Notes: generated by a model not told the origin, from the letters alone. A stretch of 64,000 bases of DNA from Hyphomicrobiales bacterium (GCA_900470775.1 UCBZ01000034.1:62001-126000); one strand, 5' to 3'. Shown: positions 45,924-55,478, numbered from the stretch's first letter. Program-made: numbers and translations.

Positions 45924-47095
45924 GCGAAGGTCTTCCGCGGGTCGAAGGCATCCCGGACCGCCTCGCCGATGAAGATCAGCAGCGACAGCATCAGCGCGAT
46001 CACGACGAAGCCTGAAAGGCCGAGCCAAGGCGCCTGCAGGTTCGATTTGCCCTGCGCCAGCAATTCGCCCAGCGAGGGCGAACCCGGCGGCAGGCCGAAG
46101 CCGAGGAAGTCAAGCGAGGTCAGCGTGGTGATCGAGCCGTTCAGGATGAAGGGCAGGAAGGTCAGCGTCGCCACCATCGCGTTCGGCAAGAGGTGCTTGA
46201 CCATGATGGCGCGGTTGGAGAGCCCGAGTGCGCGCGCGGCGCGGACATACTCGAAATTGCGCGCCCGCAGGAACTCCGCCCGGACCACGCCGACGAGCGC
46301 GACCCAGGAGAACAGCAGCAGGATGCCGAGCAGCACGAAGAAGCTCGGCGTGATGATCGCCGCCACGATGATCAGCAGATAAAGCGCCGGGATCGAGGTC
46401 CAGATCTCGATGACGCGCTGGAAGATCAAATCGGTCCAGCCGCCGAAATAACCCTGGATCGCGCCGGCCGCGATGCCGATCACCGAAGAGATGCCGCACA
46501 GGATCAGCCCGAACAGGATCGAGATGCGGAAGCCGTAGATCAGCCGCGCGACGACGTCGCGGCCCTGGTCGTCGGTGCCGAGCCAGTTCCATTCAAGGTC
46601 GCGGCAGCCCGTGCTGCCGATGCGCTCGGCAATGACCTTGCACTGCTCATCCCGCAGCATCCAGGTCGGCGGGGCGGGCGCCGGCACCGGCAGGTCCAGA
46701 TTGTGCGTCTGGAAGGAGTAGCGGATCGGCGGCCAGACGGCCCAGCCATTCGCGCCGATCTCCTTGGCGATGACGGGGTCGCGATAATCGGTGGTGGCGA
46801 GGAAGCCGCCGAACTTCTCTTCGGGATAGTTCACCGCGACGGGAAACAGCCACTCGTCCTTGTAGCGCACGATCAGCGGTCGGTCGTTGGCCAGGAACTC
46901 GGCGAAGAGTGACAGCACGAACAGGATCAGGAAGATCCAGAGCGACCACCAGCCGCGCTTGTTGGCCTTGAAATTGTTCAGCCGGCGCCGGTTGATCGGC
47001 GAGAGCTTGAGCCAGCCCTGGTTCGCCTCCAGCGGGGCGAGCGGCGTGTCGCTGCGCAGGGCAGGCGGCGGCGCGTCGAGAAGCGTGTCGCTCAT
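45920..47095 (-). CDS. yejE: Peptide ABC transporter permease YejE
   Basis: A 391-residue inner-membrane permease of the DppC superfamily, longer than DppC because of a large periplasmic insertion (residues about 80-170, with YPEEKFGGFLATTDYRDPV). It includes LSPINRRRLNNFKANKRGWW at the N-terminus, the block GTDDQGRDVVARLIYGFR and the EAA loop ARALGLSNRAIMVKHLLPNA. The family ending EAVRDAFDPRKTF is present. It overlaps yejF by 4 bases and follows yejB by 1 base. Together they import oligopeptides. Confidence 0.92.
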   Translation of the reverse strand: MSDTLLDAPPPALRSDTPLAPLEANQGWLKLSPINRRRLNNFKANKRGWWSLWIFLILFVLSLFAEFLANDRPLIVRYKDEWLFPVAVNYPEEKFGGFLATTDYRDPVIAKEIGANGWAVWPPIRYSFQTHNLDLPVPAPAPPTWMLRDEQCKVIAERIGSTGCRDLEWNWLGTDDQGRDVVARLIYGFRISILFGLILCGISSVIGIAAGAIQGYFGGWTDLIFQRVIEIWTSIPALYLLIIVAAIITPSFFVLLGILLLFSWVALVGVVRAEFLRARNFEYVRAARALGLSNRAIMVKHLLPNAMVATLTFLPFILNGSITTLTSLDFLGFGLPPGSPSLGELLAQGKSNLQAPWLGLSGFVVIALMLSLLIFIGEAVRDAFDPRKTFA

Positions 47096-47096
47096 C

Positions 47097-48182
47097 TCAG
47101 GTCTCCCGCGTCTCGAAATCGATGCGGGGATCGACCCAAGTGTAGGTCAGGTCGGTGATGAGATGCACGAACAGGCCGATCAGCGAGAAGATGTAGAGAT
47201 TGGCGAAGACGACCGGGTAGTCGCGGTTGACGATCGCCTCGAAGGACAGGAGTCCGAGCCCGTCCAGCGAGAAGATCGTCTCGATCAGCAGCGAGCCGGC
47301 GAAGAGCGCATGCACGAAGGCGCCGGGAAAGCCTGCGATCACGATCAACATGGCGTTGCGGAAGACATGTCCGTAGAGCACGCCGCGCTCGGACAGGCCC
47401 TTCATCCGGGCGGTCAGGACGTATTGCTTGCGGATCTCGTCGAGGAACGAGTTCTTGGTCAGAAGCGTCGAGGTCGCAAACGCCCCCAGCGCCATCGCCG
47501 TGACCGGCAGGGCGATATGCCAGAGATAGTCGGCGATCTTTCCGAAGAAGGAGAGCTGCGAGAAATTGTCGGAGTACAGCCCCCGCAGGGGGAAGATCTG
47601 CCAGAACGAGCCGCCGGCGAAGAGCACGATCAGCAGGATCGCGAACAGGAAGCCTGGGATGGCATAGCCGACGATCACGACCGCGCTGGTCCAGGTGTCG
47701 AAGCGCGAGCCGTCCTTCACCGCCTTGCGGATGCCGAGCGGGATCGAGATCGCATAGGACAGAAGCGTCATCCACAGGCCGAGCGAGATCGAGACCGGCA
47801 GCTTCTCCTTGATCAGCTGCAGCACCGGCGCGTCGCGGAAATAGCTCCGGCCGAAATCGAAGCGGATATAGTCGCCGAGCATTTTTGCGAAGCGCTCATG
47901 CGCCGGCTTGTCGAAGCCGAACTGCTTTTCGAGCTCCTTGATGAAGGCGGGGTCCAGCCCCTGTGCGCCGCGATAGGATGTATCGCCCGACTGTGCGCCG
48001 GAATCGCCGCCCGAGCCGCCGCCGACCCGATCCGAAGCGCCGCTATTGGGGTTCTGGAGCTGCGAGATCACGCGCTCGACCGGCCCGCCCGGCGCGAACT
48101 GCACGATCACGAAGGAGATCAGCAGGATGCCGAACAGCGTCGGCACCATCAGGGCGATGCGGCGCGCGATGTAGCTCAGCAT
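47097..48182 (-). CDS. yejB: Peptide ABC transporter permease YejB
   Basis: A 361-residue permease of the DppB superfamily with the YejB-type insertion. The N-terminus [20 protein letters not shown] and the segment [19 protein letters not shown] are typical. A Ser/Gly-rich linker (about 51-70: [20 protein letters not shown]) precedes the conserved [19 protein letters not shown]. The EAA loop is [19 protein letters not shown]. It lies 142 bases after yejA, with a cloverleaf-like repeat in the gap, and 1 base before yejE. Confidence 0.92.
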   Translation of the reverse strand: MLSYIARRIALMVPTLFGILLISFVIVQFAPGGPVERVISQLQNPNSGASDRVGGGSGGDSGAQSGDTSYRGAQGLDPAFIKELEKQFGFDKPAHERFAKMLGDYIRFDFGRSYFRDAPVLQLIKEKLPVSISLGLWMTLLSYAISIPLGIRKAVKDGSRFDTWTSAVVIVGYAIPGFLFAILLIVLFAGGSFWQIFPLRGLYSDNFSQLSFFGKIADYLWHIALPVTAMALGAFATSTLLTKNSFLDEIRKQYVLTARMKGLSERGVLYGHVFRNAMLIVIAGFPGAFVHALFAGSLLIETIFSLDGLGLLSFEAIVNRDYPVVFANLYIFSLIGLFVHLITDLTYTWVDPRIDFETRET

Positions 48183-48205
48183 GCGGTGCGTCTGTCATGT
48201 CTGTG

Positions 48206-48298
48206 CGTCATGCTCGCCCTTGTGGCGAGCATCCACGTCTTTGTCATAGCGCTCGACGAGGGAAGACGTGGATGGTCGGGACAAGCCCGACCATGACG
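48206..48298. repeat. Cloverleaf-like palindromic repeat between yejA and yejB
   Basis: A 93-base element with four pairing segments. The outer stem is CGTCATG (48206-48212) with CATGACG (48292-48298). Two short hairpins follow: GCTCGCC/GGCGAGC (48212-48218, 48224-48230) and GGTCGGG/CCCGACC (48274-48280, 48286-48292). A long central stem is ATCCACGTCTT (48231-48241) with AAGACGTGGAT (48263-48273). Together they give a four-way fold. It sits inside the yejABEF operon and may affect transcript stability. Confidence 0.75.
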
Positions 48299-48324
48299 GA
48301 GAAAGCGGGCGAGAGCCAACGCCA

Positions 48325-50193
48325 TCATGCCTTCCCGATCCGCTTCGCCTTCTCGGCGTCGTACCACCAGATCGACGGTGCGCCGGAAGAGTATTTCGGC
48401 TTGGTCTGCGGTCGGTCGAACATGTCCCAATAGGCCAGCCATTCGCTGGCGTTCCACCACATCGGGATCCAGTAGCGCCCGGCCCGCAGCAAGCGATCGA
48501 GGCATTTGGCGGCGACAACGACCTCTGCATAGCTGTCGGCCTGGCCGATCGCCTCGATCATCGCGTCGATGGCGGGGTCGGCGACGCCGCCGGCATTGCG
48601 TGACCCACGCGTCTTGGCAGCTTCCGAGCCATAGACGATGCGCAAGGAATCGCTCGGGATCGAGCTGCCGCCGAGCGCCCGGCTGATGATGTCGAAGTCG
48701 AACTCGTCGAGGCGGCGCTGATACTGCGCTCCATCGACGATGCGCGAGGTCGCGTTGATGCCGAGCCGCTTGAGATTGGCCTGGAAGGGCTGGGTATGCG
48801 GCTGCAGCGCGCCTTGCGAATCGAGGAACTCGATCTCGAAGGGCTGGCCGTTGGGAAGCTTCAGCACGTTGCCGTCGCGCTTGCAGCCGGCGGCGCGCAG
48901 CATCTCGTCGGCGCGGCGCAGCAGGTTGCGGTCGCTGCCCGAGCCGTCGCTGACCGGCGGAAGATAGGGCTCGCCGAAAACCTCGTCGGGCACCTTGCCG
49001 CGAAACGGCTCCAGCAGCTTCAGTTCCTCGGGGGAGGGCAGGCCAACGGCCTTGGAATCGGAGTTCTCGAAATAGGAGGTCATCCGCGAGAAGGACGAGA
49101 ACATGATGTTCTTGTTCGTCCAGTCGAAGTCGAAGGCGAGGCCGAGCGCCTCGCGGATGCGCGGATCGGCAAATTTTTCGCGGCGCAGGTTGAAGATCCA
49201 GCCCTGCGAGCCGATCGGCTCGGTCTTCGGCAGCGGCTCCTTCTTGACCTTCCCCTCCTTGATCGCCGGGAAGTCGTAGCCGGTCGCCCAGATCCGCGAG
49301 GTGAACTCCTCCTGGAAGGTGATGACGCCGCTCTTGAAGGCCTCGAACGCCACCTGCCGGTCGCGGAAATACTCCCAGCGCACGCGGTCGAAATTGTTGG
49401 TGCCGACATTCACCGGCAAATCCTTCGCCCAGTAGTCGGGCACGCGGTCGAATTCGATGAAACGGCCCTGTTCGAAGCGCCCGACCTTGTAGGCGCCCGA
49501 GCCCAGCGGAGCCTCCAGCGTCGAGGCTTCGAAATTCCGGGTCGACCAGTACTTTTCCGAGAAGACCGGCAAGCCTGCGACGACGAGATGGAGATCGCGG
49601 CTGCGCTTGGGCGAAAGCTGCGCGACGAAGATGTCGTCGCTCTCGGCGATAGCCGAGACCAACTCGTTCAGCATCAGCCGGTAGGAGGGATGCCCCTTGG
49701 ACTTGAGCAGGTTCATGCTGAAGGCGACATCCTTCGCGCTCACCCGCGAGCCGTCATGGAAGCGCGCCTCGGGCCGCATCCGAAAGCGGTAGGTCAGCTT
49801 GTCCTGGGAGATCGCGACGCTCTTCGCCAGCAGCCCATAGACCGTGTTCGGTTCGTCGCCCGAGCCGGCCATCAGGCTGTCGAAGCAGGCATCCATGCCC
49901 GCCGCCCCGTCGCCCTGCAAGACGAAGGTGTTGAGCGTGTTGAAGGTGTCGAAGCTCTGGTTGCCGCCGGCGCGCTTGATCTGGACGGTCAGCGTGCCGC
50001 CCTTGGGGGCCTTGGGGTTCACATAAGGGAAATGCGGGAAATCCAGGGGCAGGCCGAGTTCGCCAAAGGTCGACAGCCCGTGGACCTCCGCGTCCTGAGC
50101 CATGGCGGGTCCAGTCAGGCTGGGCAGGCCGGCGCTGGCCGCGATCAGGCTCCCGGCTTCGATCAGCCTGCGGCGGGTGATGCGCATCGCCAT
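48325..50193 (-). CDS. yejA: Peptide ABC transporter substrate-binding protein YejA
   Basis: A 622-residue periplasmic binding protein of the SBP_bac_5 family, large as in YejA. The N-terminus MAMRITRRRLIEAGSLIAAS, then ending AMAQ, looks like a twin-arginine or Sec signal peptide. The mature part starts AEVHGLSTFGELGLPLDFPH, characteristic of YejA. Later blocks are ARFHDGSRVSAKDVAFSMNLL and KEEFTSRIWATGYDFP-like segments. The start at MAMRIT fits a GGGAG 11 bases upstream; an earlier in-frame GTG is too close to it. It is the first gene of yejABEF and delivers oligopeptides or microcin C-like compounds. Confidence 0.92.
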   Translation of the reverse strand: MAMRITRRRLIEAGSLIAASAGLPSLTGPAMAQDAEVHGLSTFGELGLPLDFPHFPYVNPKAPKGGTLTVQIKRAGGNQSFDTFNTLNTFVLQGDGAAGMDACFDSLMAGSGDEPNTVYGLLAKSVAISQDKLTYRFRMRPEARFHDGSRVSAKDVAFSMNLLKSKGHPSYRLMLNELVSAIAESDDIFVAQLSPKRSRDLHLVVAGLPVFSEKYWSTRNFEASTLEAPLGSGAYKVGRFEQGRFIEFDRVPDYWAKDLPVNVGTNNFDRVRWEYFRDRQVAFEAFKSGVITFQEEFTSRIWATGYDFPAIKEGKVKKEPLPKTEPIGSQGWIFNLRREKFADPRIREALGLAFDFDWTNKNIMFSSFSRMTSYFENSDSKAVGLPSPEELKLLEPFRGKVPDEVFGEPYLPPVSDGSGSDRNLLRRADEMLRAAGCKRDGNVLKLPNGQPFEIEFLDSQGALQPHTQPFQANLKRLGINATSRIVDGAQYQRRLDEFDFDIISRALGGSSIPSDSLRIVYGSEAAKTRGSRNAGGVADPAIDAMIEAIGQADSYAEVVVAAKCLDRLLRAGRYWIPMWWNASEWLAYWDMFDRPQTKPKYSSGAPSIWWYDAEKAKRIGKA

Positions 50194-50333
50194 GGTTCGG
50201 CTCACTCCCTCGATTCGCTACGTCCTATGTCGCCTGCGACGACTGCTACGGCAATGGCGCGATGTGCTGTCACTGTCGCGGCAGGATCAAGGCGACATAA
50301 GAGCAAGGCGGGCCATGCCGAGATGGGACATGC

Positions 50334-50358
50334 AAAAGCCGGGCACGAGGCCCGGCTT
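50334..50358 (-). terminator. Rho-independent terminator of the cytochrome c gene
   Basis: On the minus strand, AAGCCGGGC, a 5-base loop, then GCCCGGCTT form a perfect 9-base stem ending in TTTT (50337-50334). It lies about 35 bases after the cytochrome stop. An A-tract on the other side means it could also work in the plus direction, but no plus-strand gene ends here. Confidence 0.8.
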
Positions 50359-50390
50359 GCAATCGAAACGTGGGCCTGCGGCGGCCGTGG

Positions 50391-50930
50391 TCAGGGCTTC
50401 GGCAGGGGCTTGGGCGAATCCGACAGCGTGTCGAGATAGGCGATCACATCGGCGCGCGTATCGGGCTTGCTGATGCCGGCGAAGGCCATGATCGTGCCGG
50501 GCATATAGGCCTTGGGGTTCTTCAGGAAGCCGTCGAGCTGCTCGGCCTCCCATTTCTCGCTCGCCTTGCCCTTCATAGCAGCCGAATAGGCGAAGCCCTC
50601 GACTCCGGCCTTGGGCCGGGCATAGACGTCATAAAGATGCGGGCCGATCTTGTTGGGACCGCCCTTCTCGAAGGTGTGGCAGGCCTTGCAGGCGCCGACG
50701 GCCTTCTCGCCCCTGGCCGGATCGGCCTTGGCAAGGCGCACCGCGATCGGCTCGTCGGCTGCGGGAGCCGCTGCGCCCCCGGCGGAGGCCGGCTCGGCGC
50801 TCGGCAGATCGAAGCCCGGCACCGCCGGCTTGTGCGGCGCGAACACGATGCCGGCGACCATGTTGAGGCCCAGCACCACGAGCAGGGTGGAGAGAGCCGC
50901 ACCGGCGATCTTGTTGGTTTCGATATCCAT
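50391..50930 (-). CDS. Membrane-anchored c-type cytochrome (CycM-like)
   Basis: A 179-residue cytochrome c with an uncleaved N-terminal membrane anchor (residues about 8-30), an Ala/Pro-rich linker (45-62) and a periplasmic haem domain. The haem motif CKACH is at 81-85 and the region KIGPHLY follows. The Met ligand is in AYMPGTIMAF. This layout matches CycM of Bradyrhizobium, which carries electrons to an aa3-type oxidase. The start at MDIETNK is clear; the ORF runs 123 codons further but into non-coding sequence. It is divergent from kdsB and followed by a strong terminator. Confidence 0.88.
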   Translation of the reverse strand: MDIETNKIAGAALSTLLVVLGLNMVAGIVFAPHKPAVPGFDLPSAEPASAGGAAAPAADEPIAVRLAKADPARGEKAVGACKACHTFEKGGPNKIGPHLYDVYARPKAGVEGFAYSAAMKGKASEKWEAEQLDGFLKNPKAYMPGTIMAFAGISKPDTRADVIAYLDTLSDSPKPLPKP

Positions 50931-51151
50931 CGTATCCGAACCCTCGGCCGCCCTACGCCTGTGCGCAGGAGGCAAGACATCGCATTGGCCGGAGCCTGGA
51001 AGCACCGACACCCGAGCGTTGCTTAACCGCTTTGCGCGCTGCATTGCAACTCGTATAAGCACCCTCCGCTTTGAGACCTTTTGACGCTTCACATCGCGCC
51101 TGCGCCCAAGACCCACGCCGCAGCACGCACCGACGAGTTTCGCCGATTCCG

Positions 51152-51892
51152 ATGTCAGACCCGCTGATCCTGATCCCGGCCCGCATGAAGGCCACGCGCC
51201 TGCCCGGTAAACCGCTCGCCGACATCCATGGCGAGCCGATGATCGTCCGGGTCTGGCGCCGCGCCGTCGCAGCGGGCATCGGGCCTGTCGCGGTTGCAAC
51301 GGATTCCGCCGACATTCTTGCCGCTGTCGAGGCCGTGGGAGGCCGCGCCGTGATGACGAGCGTCGATCACCCCTCGGGTTCGGATCGCATCAAGGAGGCT
51401 GCCGACATCCTCGATCCGCAGCGGCGCCACGACATCATCGTCAATGTCCAGGGCGATTTCCCGACGCTCGAACCCGTGGCTATCGCTGCGGCGATCACCC
51501 CGCTCGTCGATTCCGCTGTGGACATCGCCACGCTCGTCGGCCTTATCACCGATGACGAGGAGAAAGCGGCGCCCAGCGTGGTCAAGCTCGTCGGCAGCCA
51601 TGTCGCACCGGGCCGGCTTCGGGCGCTTTACTTCACACGCGCGACCGCCCCTTACGGCGAGGGTCCGCTGTACCACCATGTCGGGATCTATGCTTATCGC
51701 CGCTCTGCGCTGGATCGTTTCGTGAGCTTGCCGCAATCCTTGCTTGAGAAGCGCGAGAGCCTCGAGCAGTTGCGGGCGCTCGAAGACGGCATGCGCATCG
51801 ACGCGATGATCATCGATCACGTGCCTCGCGGCGTCGACACGCCGCCCGATCTGGACCGCGCCCGCGCGATCCTCCAAGCCCACCTCAAGTAA
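51152..51892 (+). CDS. kdsB: 3-deoxy-manno-octulosonate cytidylyltransferase
   Basis: A 246-residue cytoplasmic enzyme that activates KDO with CTP for lipopolysaccharide core synthesis. The nucleotide-binding N-terminus [21 protein letters not shown] is diagnostic. Further blocks are [23 protein letters not shown] and [12 protein letters not shown] (D of the metal site). Length is standard. The longest ORF starts 27 codons earlier, but family alignment fixes this ATG. The gene lies 24 bases before pheA, probably one operon. Confidence 0.95.
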   Translation: MSDPLILIPARMKATRLPGKPLADIHGEPMIVRVWRRAVAAGIGPVAVATDSADILAAVEAVGGRAVMTSVDHPSGSDRIKEAADILDPQRRHDIIVNVQGDFPTLEPVAIAAAITPLVDSAVDIATLVGLITDDEEKAAPSVVKLVGSHVAPGRLRALYFTRATAPYGEGPLYHHVGIYAYRRSALDRFVSLPQSLLEKRESLEQLRALEDGMRIDAMIIDHVPRGVDTPPDLDRARAILQAHLK

Positions 51893-51916
51893 GCCCGCGT
51901 CGGAGCCTGAAGTCCT

Positions 51917-52771
51917 ATGCCCGTCATCGTGTCCTATCAGGGCGAACCCGGCGCCTTCTCCTCGCAGGCCGCGCTTGCCGTTTTCCCGGACTGTGAACTC
52001 CTGCCCTGCGCCACCTTCGAGGATGCGCTGGCGGCGGTCTCTGACGGCACTGCGCGCTATGGCATGATCCCGATCGACAACTCGATCGCCGGCCGCGTCG
52101 CCGACATTCATCATCTGCTGCCGCGCTCGGGCTTGCACATCATCGGCGAGCACTTCCTGCCGATCCGTTTCCATCTGATGGCGGTGAAGGGCGCGACGCT
52201 GGCGACGCTGAAGACCGTGCAGAGCCATATCCATGCGCTCGGCCAGTGCCGCAAGATCATCCGCAAGCTCGGGCTCAAGGCTGAGGTCGCCGCCGATACC
52301 GCTGGTTCGGCAAGGCAGGTCTCGGAGGCCGCCGATTTCAGCCGCGCCGCTATCGCACCGCGCATCGCGGCCGAGGTCTATGGGCTCGATATCCTGATGG
52401 AGGATATCGAGGACGAGAAGCACAACACGACGCGCTTCGTGATCCTGTCGAAATATCCTGAGTTTGCCCGCCAGGGCAGCGCCAAGACCGTGACGACGCT
52501 GATCTTCCAGGTCCGCAACCTGCCGGCCGCGCTCTACAAGGCGATGGGCGGCTTCGCGACCAACGGCATCAACATGACCAAGCTCGAAAGCTACATGGTC
52601 GACGGACATTTCTCGGCGACGATGTTCTACGCCGATGTCGAGGGGCATCCGGACGATCCGGGGTTGAGGCGGGCGCTCGATGAACTCGCCTTCTTCTCCA
52701 AGGAGGTCAGGATTCTCGGCGTCTATCCGGCCAACCCCTTCCGCGACAGCTTCGCCGAGGCCGGGGAGTAG
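51917..52771 (+). CDS. pheA: Prephenate dehydratase
   Basis: A 284-residue monofunctional prephenate dehydratase, which converts prephenate to phenylpyruvate in phenylalanine synthesis. The N-terminus VIVSYQGEPGAFSSQAA starts the catalytic domain; DNSIAGRVADIHHLLP and the TRF motif in NTTRFVILSK complete it. The C-terminal ACT domain (FQVRNLPAALYKAMGGFAT, then KLESYMVDGHFSATMFYADV) provides feedback control by phenylalanine. No chorismate mutase domain is present, as usual in alphaproteobacteria. It is followed by a VOC protein gene after 12 bases. Confidence 0.95.
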   Translation: MPVIVSYQGEPGAFSSQAALAVFPDCELLPCATFEDALAAVSDGTARYGMIPIDNSIAGRVADIHHLLPRSGLHIIGEHFLPIRFHLMAVKGATLATLKTVQSHIHALGQCRKIIRKLGLKAEVAADTAGSARQVSEAADFSRAAIAPRIAAEVYGLDILMEDIEDEKHNTTRFVILSKYPEFARQGSAKTVTTLIFQVRNLPAALYKAMGGFATNGINMTKLESYMVDGHFSATMFYADVEGHPDDPGLRRALDELAFFSKEVRILGVYPANPFRDSFAEAGE

Positions 52772-52783
52772 GGAGCTTCGGAC

Positions 52784-53446
52784 ATGGTGGCGTCGCCTGG
52801 CCAGCCACTGCTGCAGCTCGACCACATCACCGTCATTGCGCCGGATCTCGCCGAGGGCGTCGCGCATGTCCGGGACTGCCTGGACCTCGACGTCCCGTTC
52901 GGGCAGCGCCACGGCTATATGGGCACCCATAACCACCTGCTGCAGCTCGGCGGCTCGGTCTATCTGGAGATCGTGGCGCTCGACCCCGAAGGCCGCCCTC
53001 CAGGCCGCCCGCGCTGGTTCGGCCTCGATGACGCCAAGAGCGTCAGGCGGGCCTGGGACGAAGGCCGCCGCCTGCGCGGCTGGGTCGCGCGAGCCGATGG
53101 CATCGACGCGGTGCTCGCTGGCCGCGAAGCCGTTTTCGGCAGGAAGGTCGCGCTTCCGCCAGTCGATTCGTCCTTCGATTTCGCGATCCCCGATGACGGC
53201 TCGCTGCCGCTCGACGGGGCGATGCCCTCGCTCATCGACCGGCGCGGCAAGCCGCGCGCGATGGCGACGATGGCCGATCTTGGCGCGAGATTGCGGTCGC
53301 TCGTCCTCGCCCATCCCGAGCCGGATACGATCGCGAAGCTCTACGGCGAACTGGTCATCGACCGCCCCCCCGACATCGTGCAGGGCTCGGAGCTTTGCTA
53401 TCGGGCGGAAATCGAAACGCCGACGGGTCTGAAAGAGCTGTGCTAG
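52784..53446 (+). CDS. VOC family protein (glyoxalase-like domain)
   Basis: A 220-residue protein of the Glyoxalase_3 type (PF13468-like): LLQLDHITVIAPDLAEGVAH at the start, GTHNHLLQLGGSVYLEIVAL with the conserved metal-type His and Glu, and a second half with weaker similarity. Enzymatic function is unknown. It lies after pheA, probably in the same transcript. Its TAG stop overlaps the stop of nudC on the other strand, sharing the palindrome CTAG at 53443-53446. Confidence 0.82.
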   Translation: MVASPGQPLLQLDHITVIAPDLAEGVAHVRDCLDLDVPFGQRHGYMGTHNHLLQLGGSVYLEIVALDPEGRPPGRPRWFGLDDAKSVRRAWDEGRRLRGWVARADGIDAVLAGREAVFGRKVALPPVDSSFDFAIPDDGSLPLDGAMPSLIDRRGKPRAMATMADLGARLRSLVLAHPEPDTIAKLYGELVIDRPPDIVQGSELCYRAEIETPTGLKELC

Positions 53447-54399
53447 ACCCGCTCGCCCTCGACCGCCCAGGCCTTGAGCAGCGTGTTGGCGATGGCCAGA
53501 TGCTGCGGGCTGGTGAAGCCCTCGGGATGGGTGCCTTCGAGCATCGCCAGCGCTTCGTCGCGGGTGAACCAGCGCCCGGCCTCGAGCTCGGTCATGTCGA
53601 GCACGATCTCATCGTTGAGCGCTTCGCCGATGCAGCCGATCATCAGCGAACCCGGGAACGGCCAGGGCTGCGAGGCGATGTAGCGGACGGTGCCGACGCG
53701 CAGACCGGCTTCCTCGAAGCTTTCGCGGCGCACTGCGTCCTCGAAGGTCTCGCCGGGCTCGATGAAGCCGGCGATGCAGGAATACATCCCCGGGGCGAAG
53801 CGGGCCTGCCGCGCCAGCAGACAGGTCTCGCCGCGCGTCACCAGCATGATCACGACCGGGTCGGTGCGCGGGAAGTGCTGGGCGCCGCAGGCGCTGCATT
53901 CGCGCTTCCAGCCGGAGGCGCCGAGCGTCGTCGGGCTGCCGCACTGGGCGCAGAAGCGGTGGCGGGCGTGCCAGTCGAGCAGCGCCTTGCCCTCGCCGAG
54001 CGGGCCGAGCTCATCCTCCGGCACGAGGCGCTTGAGCGCGACCGAGCGCAGATCGGTGACGAAGAGCTCCGGCCGTTCGCGCAGGGGCTCGACCTGTGCC
54101 CGGTCGAGCAGCCTCGCGAAGCGTGGTGTGCCGTCCGGCGCGAGGCCGAGGAAAGCCTCTTCGAGGCCGTCGCCGAGAAGCTGCGTCTCGCCATGGCTGA
54201 ACCAGACCGAGAGAGCCTCGCCGTCGAGCCGCTTGAGGATCGGCGTCTCGCCGGCGACCACCGCGATCCGCGTATCCGACCGATGGCGCAGCGCCGATAC
54301 CGCGTCGGGCTCGTTGCGCAAATCCTCACGGCGATCGAGCCTGTTGACGGAAAAGCCCGTGAGGGCCGAGCGTTCGCGAGGGCGGGAGGCGTCGTTCAT
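53443..54399 (-). CDS. nudC: NADH pyrophosphatase NudC
   Basis: A 318-residue Nudix hydrolase that cleaves NADH and decaps NAD-capped RNA. The zinc ribbon is CAQCG and CSACG (about 170-193). The Nudix box GFIEPGETFEDAVRRESF continues into EEAGL and matches Gx5Ex7REUxEExGU exactly. The NudC-specific SQPWPFPGSLM motif follows it. The N-terminal domain is more variable. It converges on the VOC gene with overlapping stops. Confidence 0.93.
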   Translation of the reverse strand: MNDASRPRERSALTGFSVNRLDRREDLRNEPDAVSALRHRSDTRIAVVAGETPILKRLDGEALSVWFSHGETQLLGDGLEEAFLGLAPDGTPRFARLLDRAQVEPLRERPELFVTDLRSVALKRLVPEDELGPLGEGKALLDWHARHRFCAQCGSPTTLGASGWKRECSACGAQHFPRTDPVVIMLVTRGETCLLARQARFAPGMYSCIAGFIEPGETFEDAVRRESFEEAGLRVGTVRYIASQPWPFPGSLMIGCIGEALNDEIVLDMTELEAGRWFTRDEALAMLEGTHPEGFTSPQHLAIANTLLKAWAVEGERV

Positions 54400-54477
54400 G
54401 GCAACCGTCCTAAACCCGCTCTACGCCGTCATGCAAGGGCGCTTCACGAGGCACGCGCGCTTGACGCGGCACGACAC

Positions 54478-55365
54478 TTACGAAGCATCGCGCCCGCGTA
54501 GCAGATGGACGATGGCCGAGAAGTCCGCACCACCTTCGCCCCAGGCATTGTGGAGCCCGTAGAGCTGCGTTGCGGCCGCTCCGAGCGGCGTCGAGGCGCC
54601 CGCAGCCTGCGCCGCCTCCTGCGACAGCTTGAGGTCCTTCAGCATCAGCGCCGAGGCGAAGCCGGGCTTGTATTCGTTGTTGGCCGGCGAGGTCGGCACC
54701 GGGCCGGGCACCGGGCAATAGGTCGTCAGCGACCAGCACTGCCCCGAGGATGTCGAGGCGACGTCGTAGAGCGCCTGGTGCGACAGGCCGAGCTTCTCCG
54801 CCAGCACGAAGGCCTCCGACACGCCGATCATCGAGATGCCGAGGATCATGTTGTTGCAGATCTTGGCGGCCTGGCCGTTGCCGGCCGCGCCGCAATGCAC
54901 GATGCGCCGGCCCATCGTCTTGAGCACCGGTTCACCCAGCGCGAAAGCCTCATCCGAGCCGCCGACCATGAAGGTCAGCGTGCCGCCCTTGGCCCCGCCG
55001 GTGCCGCCCGAGACGGGCGCGTCGAGTGACAGGCAGCCATGCTGCCCAGCCATTGCATGCGCCTTGCGCGCGCTCTCGACGTCGATGGTAGAGGAATCGA
55101 TCAGCAGCGCCCCCTTTTTCACCGCAGGTAGAATGTCGGCCCAGACCGAGAGCACATGCTTGCCGGCCGGCAGCATGGTGACGACGATATCGGCATCCGC
55201 CACGGCTTCCTTGCCGGAGCCGGCGATGCCGACGCCAAGCTCGGCCGCCGCATCCTTCGAGGCCTGCACGAGGTCGAAGGCACGGACCTCATGCCCCGCC
55301 TTGACGAGATTGGCGGCCATGGGCCCGCCCATATTGCCGAGGCCGATGAAGGCGATGCTGCTCAT
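54478..55365 (-). CDS. mmsB: 3-hydroxyisobutyrate dehydrogenase
   Basis: A 295-residue NAD-dependent dehydrogenase of valine degradation that oxidises 3-hydroxyisobutyrate to methylmalonate semialdehyde. The N-terminal Rossmann motif is FIGLGNMGGPMAANLVKAGH. The substrate-binding block DAPVSGGTGGAKGGTLTFMV and the catalytic-Lys region GAAGNGQAAKICNNMIL are intact. Length is standard. It is the last gene of the mmsA to mmsB string on the minus strand. A palindromic repeat separates it from the acyl-CoA dehydrogenase gene. Confidence 0.94.
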   Translation of the reverse strand: MSSIAFIGLGNMGGPMAANLVKAGHEVRAFDLVQASKDAAAELGVGIAGSGKEAVADADIVVTMLPAGKHVLSVWADILPAVKKGALLIDSSTIDVESARKAHAMAGQHGCLSLDAPVSGGTGGAKGGTLTFMVGGSDEAFALGEPVLKTMGRRIVHCGAAGNGQAAKICNNMILGISMIGVSEAFVLAEKLGLSHQALYDVASTSSGQCWSLTTYCPVPGPVPTSPANNEYKPGFASALMLKDLKLSQEAAQAAGASTPLGAAATQLYGLHNAWGEGGADFSAIVHLLRGRDAS

Positions 55366-55392
55366 GGTCCTGTCCTCTCGTCGCTCTTGGTG

Positions 55393-55468
55393 TCATCCCG
55401 GGCTGCGCGAAGCGCAGACCCGGGATCGTCATCAGAAAAAAGCATTCTCGTCCCGCGATCCCGGATCG
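55393..55468. repeat. Palindromic intergenic repeat (family A, copy 2)
   Basis: A hairpin with arms ATCCCGGGCTGCGC and GCGCAGACCCGGGAT (one bulged base) around a GAA loop occupies 55396-55425. A partial second half (TCCCGCGATCCCGGAT) follows to about 55466. The core TCATCCCGG is shared with the element at 14006-14112. It lies in the 113-base gap between mmsB and the acyl-CoA dehydrogenase gene. Confidence 0.7.
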
Positions 55469-55478
55469 CCCTTCGGCG

